From NCBI GenBank assembly GCA_007695305.1, contig REEA01000112.1:1-64000 (forward strand): a stretch of DNA of 64,000 bases, written 5' to 3'. Each line of letters starts with the position of its first letter. Within the stretch, counting starts at the first letter, position 1. Positions 1-9,710 of the stretch are shown piece by piece. Below the pieces are notes generated by a model. It searched no databases. It saw nothing but the letters and a program-made list of their open reading frames with translations, and was not told the DNA's origin. Position numbers and translations under genes: made by a program. The DNA is from Bacteroidia bacterium (GTDB lineage: Bacteria > Bacteroidota > Bacteroidia > Bacteroidales > UBA7960).

Positions 1-127
1 TTTTTTCTTGGCGATCTTTGCGTGGAACTTTTCATTCCTCGCAATGGCCGCAAAGGTTCATACACGCAAAAGCCGCAAAGGACAGAACAAACCATAGATG
101 CGAAATAATGAAACGTTACAACCTCTT

Positions 128-167
128 AACCTTTCAACCTTTCGACCTTTTGACCTTTCGACCTTTT
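128..167. repeat. 8-bp tandem repeat, 5 units of RACCTTTY (aacctttc aacctttc gacctttt gacctttc gacctttt)
   Basis: Read directly; lies just past the stop of the minus-strand patatin gene. Confidence 0.85.
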
Positions 168-172
168 CTCCA

Positions 173-2428
173 TCAAAACAACCATCCCAGATTAATGTAT
201 CCAATGATTTTCCCGGCTTGCGGACTGTAGGAAAATGTTAACTCAAAAGGTCCGAGTATAGTGTCATAGCCAAGAGAGACTCCGGCACCAAGGACAAAAT
301 TATCACTGGATATTTCCTCGGGCCTGTCCAACCTGAATTCATACAGAGCCGCATTAAACAAACCGGTCGCGTAAACTGACCTTCCAAAGTGATACTGATA
401 TCCAAGGCTGGCAGCTACAATGTTCGGACTGATCAACTCGTATTCATTTAACCCGGCGAACGTGATCTGATTTTTCAATAAGTGGTAAGTCCCTCCAATA
501 TTAAAACTGTTAATAAACCCCTGGTCATAACCAAAGCTGTATCCTATCTGGAGCTTATTTATTTGGGTAAGGTTGCTCCACAATGGAATATATGATTCAG
601 ACAATAAGTAAAACTGAAAAAAGTTACTGATTTCAATATCTAGATCTTCGAGGCTTGCCGGTCTGCCATCCAGACGAATCTCCGATACAGATGGGTTTTG
701 GTTATAGATAAATGAGCTATTTACCTGTATCCGCTGACCGGATGTGGGAAATACATTTCTGTTCAGGGTGTGGTAATGCCAACCGAGGCTTGTTTCAAAT
801 GCCCGGTTTTTGATGTCTATGGTTGTTGGTGTTCGCATATTCGGCGACAAACTTTCGAAATAATAAGCTGTTGCCAGTGAGAAAAATGCATTTTGCCTGT
901 ACAGTCTGTTAACAGAAATCTCATTTCTGAAGTAAGCTTGATTGTATTCCGCGAATGGTTCAAAATCATCAAATATGGGAAAAGTCAATCGCCTTCCCTT
1001 GACCTGGTATTGAGACCATGTTCGCCTTCTCTCATCAAAAAAATAGATCAATGAACCCTTAAATGCAGGTTGCTCTCCAATTACCACCGAAGCGGACGCT
1101 TCCGCATTGTATATAACAAACTTGTTGGTGCGGATCCTGGCGGATATGGCTGCCCCGGTAAACGAACCAAAATGCAATGCGGCTGCAAGGCTGGTGAAGG
1201 GTTTTTCACTGACATCAATGTGCAAAATCACTGATCCCTTATCTGTCAAAGGTTTTAAATGATAATGAACCCGGTTGAAATAGTTGCTTGCATATAGTTT
1301 GTTTATCGCGCGGGTAAGTCGTTCAATACCTACGGTATCGCCTCTTCCTATGTTCAGTGTATTGTGTGCGTACCAAAGTTTCACATTTTCCAGACCGGAA
1401 ATAATGATCGTGTCAATGACCAGTTCAATTTGTGCCCGCTTTTCGCGGATGCTTTCTCCGGGTTGCGCTTTGCTGCCGGCCAATGGTAATAAATCATCAA
1501 TAATCTTTCTTCCTGCTTCTTTTCCCCTTTCTATGATTTCAAAAGTGTTGGCAAAGCTTGCGGCTGTGAATCCGCCTAAATCCACATCCACAAATACATC
1601 CGTGGCAGCACGGTTATCGGCAAAGTTTTTGGCATCGCTGTAAAACCCCATCTGGTAAATGATGTCGATAGGAGTAATCAGTTCTTCGGCCGGCCGCAAT
1701 CCTTGCGATACATTAATACCAATCACAAAATCAGCACCCATTTCTTTCGCCAGCCGGGCAGGGAAGTTGTTGACCACACCACCATCAATTAACTTCATCC
1801 CATCACGCTCCACAGTGGTAAACACCGAGGGAATAGCCATGGAAGCCCTTATGGCGGTTACCAAATTGCCATCCCGCATTACAATAGCATCTCCGTTTTC
1901 TACATTGGTGGCAACACAGGCAAATGGAATGTCAAGATCATTAAAGTCTGTAATGTGGTGAGTGTGAAAAAATACTTCGTTGAGGGTATTCCATAGCTTT
2001 TGCCCTTCAATGGCCCCGGTTGGGGTTCTGATACGTCCGTGCTCTATCGGCAATTCCACAATATGCTGCTGATGATGGTCTCTTCGCATGGGGTGCACGA
2101 AACTTAATTCAGCCCTTCGACTAAATACCATTTCCCAATCCATTGACAAGGCAAACTCCTCAATTTCTAATGCAGAATAACCTGAAGCATACATGCCTCC
2201 CACTATACTTCCGATACTGGTACCCGTAATATAGTCGATTTGAACCCCCAGACTGTCAATAATATGCAGTACGCCAATATGCGCCAGTCCGCGCGCACCA
2301 CCACCACTTAATGTTAGTCCCACCTTTTTTTCCGGAGCGTTCTTTGCCTCAGGTACGGCTGAACTGACAGGTAATATATACATAAGCAAACAAATGTATA
2401 TGTATAATATTTTTAATAATGCATTCAT
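173..2428 (-). CDS. Patatin-like phospholipase with POTRA-like segment and C-terminal Omp85-like beta-barrel (type Vd-like)
   Basis: GGGARG oxyanion motif, GTSIG nucleophile elbow, DGG motif; POTRA-like stretch (IIISGLENVKLWYAHNTLNIGRGD) and a beta-rich C-terminus. Confidence 0.88.
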   Translation of the reverse strand: MNALLKILYIYICLLMYILPVSSAVPEAKNAPEKKVGLTLSGGGARGLAHIGVLHIIDSLGVQIDYITGTSIGSIVGGMYASGYSALEIEEFALSMDWEMVFSRRAELSFVHPMRRDHHQQHIVELPIEHGRIRTPTGAIEGQKLWNTLNEVFFHTHHITDFNDLDIPFACVATNVENGDAIVMRDGNLVTAIRASMAIPSVFTTVERDGMKLIDGGVVNNFPARLAKEMGADFVIGINVSQGLRPAEELITPIDIIYQMGFYSDAKNFADNRAATDVFVDVDLGGFTAASFANTFEIIERGKEAGRKIIDDLLPLAGSKAQPGESIREKRAQIELVIDTIIISGLENVKLWYAHNTLNIGRGDTVGIERLTRAINKLYASNYFNRVHYHLKPLTDKGSVILHIDVSEKPFTSLAAALHFGSFTGAAISARIRTNKFVIYNAEASASVVIGEQPAFKGSLIYFFDERRRTWSQYQVKGRRLTFPIFDDFEPFAEYNQAYFRNEISVNRLYRQNAFFSLATAYYFESLSPNMRTPTTIDIKNRAFETSLGWHYHTLNRNVFPTSGQRIQVNSSFIYNQNPSVSEIRLDGRPASLEDLDIEISNFFQFYLLSESYIPLWSNLTQINKLQIGYSFGYDQGFINSFNIGGTYHLLKNQITFAGLNEYELISPNIVAASLGYQYHFGRSVYATGLFNAALYEFRLDRPEEISSDNFVLGAGVSLGYDTILGPFELTFSYSPQAGKIIGYINLGWLF

Positions 2429-2651
2429 GGAAATGATTTATTTATAAAAACGCAAAATATTTGTTCTCAGTGCATGGCACAAGTCTAACCTGTATTATTC
2501 ATGCTTTTTCTTCAGCCCGTTTAAACAAGCTAAACCAGGAACCGGAAAAATGGTTTTGGTGGTTTGTCTTCTGATAAATGATGATTGTGGCATCAAAAAA
2601 AAATCATTTACCTTTACCGGGCTTTTACATGTTTAATTATCCGCTCGCTGC

Positions 2652-4601
2652 ATGCAAAGTTACTTTGTTTTGATGATTATGATGGCCTGGTGCACATTGC
2701 CGGGAATGTCAATGTTTGCCGGCGACGATCATCACCATGAAAACGATCATCACCATCATCGCGACCATACCATTTTCTCCGGTGTTAGCTGGCACACCCG
2801 TGAGAGTCTGTTTTCTCAACCCTTTCATCAACAAAAACAAATCGATACCACTCTGACAGACTTCCAGCATTACGACTTCTTTCCAGTCATAAAACCCTTA
2901 TATGCCGGTAAAGGAAATGTGGGACATGCTGTGAGGCCGCTAATGTTTGAACCTCTTCCGGGGCAGGGTTTCAGACTGCATTCTCACCAAATGTACCAGG
3001 GGCATTTGCTGACATTGGACAGTGTAAGATTTTACCGTCCTGAACACGTCTATTCGGAGCTTTTTTACGTATTGGGTGCCGGGCGGGAACAGCTTTTTTA
3101 TGCCATGCACAATCAGCGTTTGCATGAGCATGTGTATGGAGGAATACTGTATCAGACAACAAATTCACCCGGGCATTTAAGCAGGTTGCGGGCGCGCAAT
3201 GCCGGCTTTTCGTTAAGTCTGGATGCACAGCCTTTTGAAGGCTACCAGGTTGCCGGAAGTCTGATCATCAACCGCATATTTAATGATGAAAGCGGTGGAC
3301 TGGCCGATCGTCTTGGATATGAAGAGGATGAGGGCCGGGATTTCATGCGTTTGACCGGTGCCCAAACAAGGCTGCGCGAACTTGGTTTTCGTGTGGAACA
3401 TAGTTACCAGGCCGGTTTTCACCAATCTAAGGATGAACAATCCCGCCCATTATCCATAAACCTGGGCCAATTCCGTCATGCATTTACCTACCAACGCCGA
3501 TCATTTGTTTTTGATGAATCAACAGCACCATCATCCGAATTTTTCGGCAATGAGGTGCCGGTGAATCCCGGATTTACCTATGACTCTACCCTGGTACATA
3601 CGGTCGCCAATGAGCTGAACTGGACGTCGGGAAAGCCTGACCATAAAGGATATGACGCCCCCTTATATATACGCCTCTTTGTCAGTCATGAAATGATCAA
3701 TGTTCGTATGCCCGCTCTTTCAGGCAATGGCGAGGAAGGAAACGATGATAGCTACCCGTTTGAACGACAACGTTACAACCAGCTCCGGCAGGGGGTACAT
3801 ATTGCCTCCAACCCACGCCATGCATTCTCTTTCGAGGGTTACGCGCATTATATTGCCAGCGGTTACAATGCCGGAGACAGCTATATGGGCGGGCATATAT
3901 TGTTGGGCAGGGAGAAACAACCTTTACGCTTGAAGCTGCATGCCATATATGCAGAACAGGAAGCGCCATATTTTTACAACCGTTTCAGAAGTAATTATGT
4001 CAGCTGGAATAACGATTTCCGAAAAACCAGGGTGCTCACAGGGGGTGCCAGTGTTTTGCACAGTATGCTGTCGGCTGATGCCGGTTATACCCTTATGAAC
4101 AAGGCTGTTTACATGGATGAAGAGGGCTATCCGCGGCAAAACACCGGCTCATTCTCCGTTATTACTGCCGGAATTACCACAGAACTGTCATTTTCTTTCA
4201 TTAGGTCAAAACACCGCGTGCAGTATCAATATTTTGGAGATGAAGATTATGACCGCTTTCCGTCACTGGTCAGCTACCATTCCCTGTATGCCGATTTCAA
4301 ATTATTTGACGGAGTTTTGAAGGCCCATACAGGAGTTGATCTGCGACATAATAACCCTTACAGACCCATGGCTTATATGCCCGTCAACAGACATTTTCAT
4401 ATCCAGAATCATTATGAAAGCGACCGCGTGTTCTTATTGGATGTGTTTGCCAATGCAATGATCAGCAGGGCCCGGTTGTTTATAAAACTGGAAAACATTC
4501 TGGGCTTGTTTTCCGGAGGCAAGCCCGTGTACGACATCCCGTTTTACCCCCTTCCTGAAACAGCATTCAAATTTGGTATCTCATGGATGTTTTTTGATTA
4601 G
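2652..4601 (+). CDS. Putative porin-like outer-membrane beta-barrel protein with His-rich N-terminus
   Basis: Hydrophobic N-terminus, then GDDHHHENDHHHHRDH; long beta-barrel-like sequence resembling Bacteroidetes 'putative porin' proteins. Confidence 0.6.
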   Translation: MQSYFVLMIMMAWCTLPGMSMFAGDDHHHENDHHHHRDHTIFSGVSWHTRESLFSQPFHQQKQIDTTLTDFQHYDFFPVIKPLYAGKGNVGHAVRPLMFEPLPGQGFRLHSHQMYQGHLLTLDSVRFYRPEHVYSELFYVLGAGREQLFYAMHNQRLHEHVYGGILYQTTNSPGHLSRLRARNAGFSLSLDAQPFEGYQVAGSLIINRIFNDESGGLADRLGYEEDEGRDFMRLTGAQTRLRELGFRVEHSYQAGFHQSKDEQSRPLSINLGQFRHAFTYQRRSFVFDESTAPSSEFFGNEVPVNPGFTYDSTLVHTVANELNWTSGKPDHKGYDAPLYIRLFVSHEMINVRMPALSGNGEEGNDDSYPFERQRYNQLRQGVHIASNPRHAFSFEGYAHYIASGYNAGDSYMGGHILLGREKQPLRLKLHAIYAEQEAPYFYNRFRSNYVSWNNDFRKTRVLTGGASVLHSMLSADAGYTLMNKAVYMDEEGYPRQNTGSFSVITAGITTELSFSFIRSKHRVQYQYFGDEDYDRFPSLVSYHSLYADFKLFDGVLKAHTGVDLRHNNPYRPMAYMPVNRHFHIQNHYESDRVFLLDVFANAMISRARLFIKLENILGLFSGGKPVYDIPFYPLPETAFKFGISWMFFD

Positions 4602-4758
4602 TGTATTGTTGATGAAGAGGATACCAATTTTCCGGATGATTTCGGGAAAGCGAGGAAACCTTATTTCTTTTGTGCATTAATTAACAACTCACAGACTGGT
4701 CCTTCCTTATAATCGTTATAAATAGTCTGCTTTTCTATAGATAATTAAGAATATTTGT

Positions 4759-4766
4759 TATTTTTG
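4759..4766 (+). promoter_or_regulatory. Putative Bacteroidetes -7 box (TATTTTTG) upstream of nifJ
   Basis: Matches TAnnTTTG 67 nt upstream of the nifJ start; -33 element not clear. Confidence 0.4.
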
Positions 4767-4833
4767 CACCTGCGGGTAGTGTTCTAACTATCTTAAAATA
4801 AGACATTTTCGTATTTTTAAAACCATAAAGACT

Positions 4834-7800
4834 ATGACGAAGAAGAAAAAGTTCATCACGTGTGACGGAAACCATGCAGCCTCGCATGTTGCATATATGT
4901 TCAGCGAGGTAGCGGCGATATATCCCATAACTCCCTCCTCAAATATGGCTGAGAATGTGGATGAGTGGGCTGCTTATGGCAGAAAAAATATTTTTGGTGA
5001 GGAGGTAAAGCTGGTAGAGATGCAGTCGGAAGCAGGTGCTGCAGGAGCCATGCACGGTGCCTTACAGGCAGGGGCATTGGCCAGCACATATACCGCTTCA
5101 CAGGGGTTATTGCTGATGATCCCGAATATGTATAAAATGTCGGGTGAGCTTTTACCCGGTGTATTGCATGTATCTGCAAGAAGTCTCGCTGCCCAGGCTT
5201 TGTCCATATTTGGTGACCATTCTGACGTTATGAGTACCCGCCATACCGGTTTTGCCATGCTGGCTACCGGCAGTGTGCAGGAAATTATGGATATTTCACC
5301 CATTGCACACCTGGTAGCCATCAAATCCCGGGTTCCCTTCCTTCATTTCTTTGATGGCTTCCGTACTTCTCATGAGGTACAAAAGGTTGAAGAAGCCAAT
5401 CAGGACGAACTGGCCAGGCTTCTCGACATGAAAGCCTTGCAGGAATTCCGCAATCGCGCATTGAACCCTGAACACCCGGTAACAAGGGGAACTGCACAAA
5501 ACCCCGACGTCTATTTCCAGTCAAGAGAGGCAGCAAACCCATTTTACCTTGCACTGCCTGATCTGGTAGCAGACTATATGAAACAGATCTCTGAAATATG
5601 TGGCCGTGAGTATCAACCCTTTACCTATTATGGTGCTCCGGATGCCGAACACATCATCATCGCCATGGGTTCTATTACCGAAACCATTAAAGAAACCATC
5701 GACTATAAGATGGCCAGTGGCGAAAAGGTGGGACTTATCAGCGTGCATCTGTACCGCCCGTTTTCAGAAAAATATTTCTTCAATGTATTGCCAAAGAGTG
5801 TTAAGCGCATCGCCGTGCTTGACCGCACCAAAGAACCCGGAGCCCATGGCGAGCCCTTGTATCTCGATGTATGTGAGCTCTTCTATGGCAAGCAAAACCA
5901 ACCCCTGATCGTTGGCGGACGATACGGCTTGAGCTCAAAAGACACTGTCCCCGGACATATACTTTCTGTTTTCGACAACCTCAAACTGCCTGAACCCAAA
6001 AATCAGTTTACGGTAGGTATAGTGGATGATGTAACATTTACATCTCTCCCGCTGGGCGACAACGTTGATGTTTCACCAAAAGGGAACTACGCAGCCAAGT
6101 TTTACGGGATAGGCGCCGACGGAACCGTGGGAGCAAACAAAAACTCCATCAAAATCATTGGTGACACCACTGACAAATTCGCCCAGGGTTATTTTTCCTA
6201 CGACAGTAAAAAGTCAGGAGGTATTACAGTGTCCCACCTGCGCTTTGGCGACAGCCCCATCAGGTCTCCCTATTTGATCAATGCCGCCGATTTTGTCGCA
6301 TGTCACGTACCCGCCTACCTGGAAAAATATGACATGCTCAAAGGCCTGAAAAAAGGAGGAATCTTTTTGCTGAACTCCATCTGGGACGCCGAAGAAACAA
6401 AAAAACGTATCCCTGACCACATGAAACGCTTCATGGCCGATAATGATATCCAATTCTATATCATCAATGCGACAGAAATTGCTGAACGCATCGGTTTGGG
6501 TGGCAGAACCAACACCATCATGCAAAGTGCATTCTTTAAACTGGCCGAGGTGATCCCCTATGAAAAAGCAGTGAAGGAGATGAAGGACGCCATTTACAAA
6601 ACCTATGGCCGCAAAGGGGAGGAGATAGTGAAGATGAATAATGCAGCCGTGGATGAAGGCGGTAATGTAGAAAAAGTTGACATTCCGGAACAATGGAAAA
6701 AGGCCAAACCTGAAGTGGTGCTGAAGCTAAAGCAGGATGTGCCGGACTTTATCCGTAACATTGTTTATCCCATCAACAGCCAAAAGGGTGATGACCTGCC
6801 CGTCAGTGCTTTCCTGAACAGGGAAGATGGCACGTTCCCCCCCGGAACAACAGCCTATGAAAAACGCGGTATCGCCGTTCATGTGCCCGAATGGATAAAG
6901 GAAAACTGTATCCAGTGTAACCAGTGCGCTTACGTTTGTCCGCATTCAGTAATCAGGCCTTTCCTGCTGGATGAAAAAGAAATGAAAGAAGCACCGGAGA
7001 CGCTTGAAGTGGTTGAAGCCAAAGGAAAATCGCTTGCCGGACTCATGTATCGCATGCAAATCAGTCCGCTCGACTGTACCGGTTGCGGCAACTGTTTGGA
7101 TGTTTGTCCTTCCAGGGAAAAAGCGTTGGAAATGAAGCTGCTGGACGACCAGATGATTGAAGACAAGCATTGGGACTGGGTGTCACAGAATGTGTCATAC
7201 AAAGACACCCTCCTGAATAAATACCAATCTGTCAAGAACAGCCAGTTTGCACAACCCCTCTTTGAGTTTAGCGGAGCATGTGCAGGATGCGGTGAAACAC
7301 CCTACATCAAACTGATTACGCAATTGTATGGTGATCGAATGATGATCGCCAATGCCACCGGATGTTCATCTATCTATGGCGGTTCGGCACCGGCCACACC
7401 TTATACGATTAACAAAGACGGAAAAGGGCCCGCCTGGGCGAACTCCCTGTTTGAAGACAATGCTGAATACGGTTTCGGGATGGCCACCGGGGTAAATAAA
7501 CTGCGCGCACGGATAGCCAGACTGATGGAATCAGCCATGGATGGAGAGCTGAAAAATGAAACCCGCGAAGCATTTAAGGAATGGCTTGAAAACAAGGATG
7601 ACGGTGATAAATCCAAAGAAGCTTCCGAAAAGGTTGTTGCAGCGCTTGAAAAAGAGAAAAGCCCCATTGTGAAAGAGATCCTCGACCTTAAACAGTACCT
7701 GGTGAAAAAATCAGTATGGATGTTTGGAGGCGACGGCTGGGCTTATGACATCGGATTTGGCGGACTTGACCATGTTATCGCCTCCGGTGAAGACGTAAAC

Positions 7801-8370
7801 CTGCTGGTTATGGACACCGAAGTATATTCCAATACGGGTGGTCAGGCCTCCAAAGCCACACCAATAGGGGCAATTGCGAAATTTGCCGCTGCCGGTAAGC
7901 GAATCAGGAAAAAAGACCTGGGGCTCATGGCCATAACCTATGGTTATGTTTATGTGGCTCAGGTTGGAATGGGTGCCAATCAAAATCAGTTCCTGAAAGC
8001 CATCAGAGAGGCGGAAGCTTATCCCGGCCCCAGCGTTATTATCGCTTATTCACCTTGTATTAACCATGGCCTCAGAAAGGGTATGGGTAGCACCCAGCAA
8101 CAAACAAAGGACGCTGTTGAAGCCGGTTACTGGCAACTCTACCGTTATAACCCAATGCTGGAGGCAGAAGGCAAAAATCCTTTCCAGATGGACAGCAAAG
8201 AACCGGACTGGAGCAAATTCCAGGACTTCCTGAACTCGGAGGTGAGGTTCAGCTCGCTGAAAAAAGCATTCCCAAGAGAAGCCGGCGAAATTTTCAAAAC
8301 CGCCCAAGAAAATGCACGCTGGCGCTATAATATGTATATGCGCTATGCGAAAATGGACTACGCTGAGTAG
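4834..8370 (+). CDS. nifJ: Pyruvate:ferredoxin (flavodoxin) oxidoreductase
   Basis: 1178 aa single-chain PFOR; two 4Fe-4S motifs (CIQCNQCAYVCP, CTGCGNCLDVCP); TPP domain with GGDGWAYDIGFGGLDHV. Confidence 0.97.
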   Translation: MTKKKKFITCDGNHAASHVAYMFSEVAAIYPITPSSNMAENVDEWAAYGRKNIFGEEVKLVEMQSEAGAAGAMHGALQAGALASTYTASQGLLLMIPNMYKMSGELLPGVLHVSARSLAAQALSIFGDHSDVMSTRHTGFAMLATGSVQEIMDISPIAHLVAIKSRVPFLHFFDGFRTSHEVQKVEEANQDELARLLDMKALQEFRNRALNPEHPVTRGTAQNPDVYFQSREAANPFYLALPDLVADYMKQISEICGREYQPFTYYGAPDAEHIIIAMGSITETIKETIDYKMASGEKVGLISVHLYRPFSEKYFFNVLPKSVKRIAVLDRTKEPGAHGEPLYLDVCELFYGKQNQPLIVGGRYGLSSKDTVPGHILSVFDNLKLPEPKNQFTVGIVDDVTFTSLPLGDNVDVSPKGNYAAKFYGIGADGTVGANKNSIKIIGDTTDKFAQGYFSYDSKKSGGITVSHLRFGDSPIRSPYLINAADFVACHVPAYLEKYDMLKGLKKGGIFLLNSIWDAEETKKRIPDHMKRFMADNDIQFYIINATEIAERIGLGGRTNTIMQSAFFKLAEVIPYEKAVKEMKDAIYKTYGRKGEEIVKMNNAAVDEGGNVEKVDIPEQWKKAKPEVVLKLKQDVPDFIRNIVYPINSQKGDDLPVSAFLNREDGTFPPGTTAYEKRGIAVHVPEWIKENCIQCNQCAYVCPHSVIRPFLLDEKEMKEAPETLEVVEAKGKSLAGLMYRMQISPLDCTGCGNCLDVCPSREKALEMKLLDDQMIEDKHWDWVSQNVSYKDTLLNKYQSVKNSQFAQPLFEFSGACAGCGETPYIKLITQLYGDRMMIANATGCSSIYGGSAPATPYTINKDGKGPAWANSLFEDNAEYGFGMATGVNKLRARIARLMESAMDGELKNETREAFKEWLENKDDGDKSKEASEKVVAALEKEKSPIVKEILDLKQYLVKKSVWMFGGDGWAYDIGFGGLDHVIASGEDVNLLVMDTEVYSNTGGQASKATPIGAIAKFAAAGKRIRKKDLGLMAITYGYVYVAQVGMGANQNQFLKAIREAEAYPGPSVIIAYSPCINHGLRKGMGSTQQQTKDAVEAGYWQLYRYNPMLEAEGKNPFQMDSKEPDWSKFQDFLNSEVRFSSLKKAFPREAGEIFKTAQENARWRYNMYMRYAKMDYAE

Positions 8371-8390
8371 GTTTTGCTTTGTTCGTTTCC

Positions 8391-8424
8391 AAAGGGGCTG
8401 TTTGCATAAAACAGCTCCTTTTTT
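8391..8424 (+). terminator. Intrinsic terminator after nifJ
   Basis: AAAGGGGCTGTTT-gcat-AAACAGCTCCTTTTTT hairpin plus T tract. Confidence 0.8.
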
Positions 8425-8457
8425 ATTCAAATTTTTTGACGATCGCGCCGGTGGTCA

Positions 8458-9567
8458 TCATTCAGCATGATCGTGTAAAAAACGCCTGGGATTGTCATGG
8501 GCAATGGCACGAAAAAGCCCTTCCCCCAAAAATGCCCGGATATCAAACCCAAACTTTTTTTCAGGCGTCCGGGTCTTCACCATATAATAATCGGTGCCGA
8601 ATAATACTTTTGGCCTGATCCTGTCATCCTCCAAAAATACTTTCAAAACCGGGAAATACGCTTCATTATGCAGGGTAAAGGATATATCTGTATACAGGTT
8701 CGGATATTTCTCCAACATAAACCTGATGATGTGAAACCAGTTATTGCCATCTGCCGGATCCTCCAGGTATCTGTCCCATGAAACTTCAGATCCCCAGTGG
8801 GCAAAACAAATATGCATGTCGGGATATTTTTCCAGAATGGGAATGTATAACACCGGATGGCCAAACTGAGCAGCAAGCTCTCTTGCCTTAAAGCTCGGCT
8901 CATAGGGTATTCCTGCATCATCAAGCATTTTCTTCAGCCTTCGTGCAGATGTTCTGTAATTTACAGGCGACTGCGGGCCACAGTGAACCAATACTGGAAT
9001 CTTGTTTGCATTGCAATACTCATAAACCGGTATCAGATTTTTATCGCTTACCGTATGACCCATCGCAGGATAAAGCTTCACTCCACGAAAACCTTTCTCC
9101 ATGGCGTCTCTGAATAATTGGTAACCGTCCGGGCGCCTCGGATCCACCTGGATAAATGGGATGATGTTATCAGGATACTTTTTATACAGGACCTCCAGCT
9201 CCCTCAGCTGATCCTTGTATTCACGCGGAATCAATCCCGCATTCATGTACCGCATATCTATGGCATGAATAATAAACCTCGCGTTTTTCGGATATTGTTT
9301 ATAACACCTGAGAAAAATTTCTTCCTGGGATGGCAGCGATCCCACATCAATAAACTGCAAATATTTCTGGTAAATGTTTTCATCAGACACTTTAAAAAAA
9401 ACATCGAGCGTTTTTGACACAAGCCAAAAACCCAACCTGGTATTCAAAATACCTACCAGGCCGGCAGGGAGAAATCCCCGCGGCACATCTTCCCTTCTAA
9501 AAGTGTGGATGTGACAATTATATATACTGTATTTGGTATCCATGATTTTTGGGGTTATAAAATACAC
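8458..9567 (-). CDS. Amidohydrolase-family metal-dependent hydrolase
   Basis: N-terminal HxH (YNCHIHTF), GVKLYPAMGH, VLFGTDYY; start may be the ATG at 9543. Confidence 0.75.
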   Translation of the reverse strand: MYFITPKIMDTKYSIYNCHIHTFRREDVPRGFLPAGLVGILNTRLGFWLVSKTLDVFFKVSDENIYQKYLQFIDVGSLPSQEEIFLRCYKQYPKNARFIIHAIDMRYMNAGLIPREYKDQLRELEVLYKKYPDNIIPFIQVDPRRPDGYQLFRDAMEKGFRGVKLYPAMGHTVSDKNLIPVYEYCNANKIPVLVHCGPQSPVNYRTSARRLKKMLDDAGIPYEPSFKARELAAQFGHPVLYIPILEKYPDMHICFAHWGSEVSWDRYLEDPADGNNWFHIIRFMLEKYPNLYTDISFTLHNEAYFPVLKVFLEDDRIRPKVLFGTDYYMVKTRTPEKKFGFDIRAFLGEGLFRAIAHDNPRRFLHDHAE

Positions 9568-9710
9568 CTAAAGCATTATCATACATGCATATCTCAGAAG
9601 ACTATTCATCCCCTGTATGCATATGTAAATTTACAGAAAAGAAGTTTTGGATGATTCAATTTCCATCAGAAACATTCTGAAAACGGATATCCTTCGGCAG
9701 ATTTCCCAAA

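Noticed and set aside
18-230. 70-aa ORF at the left edge
   Set aside because: Runs through repeats and into the end of the patatin gene; low-complexity translation (NLLTFQPFDLLTFRPF).
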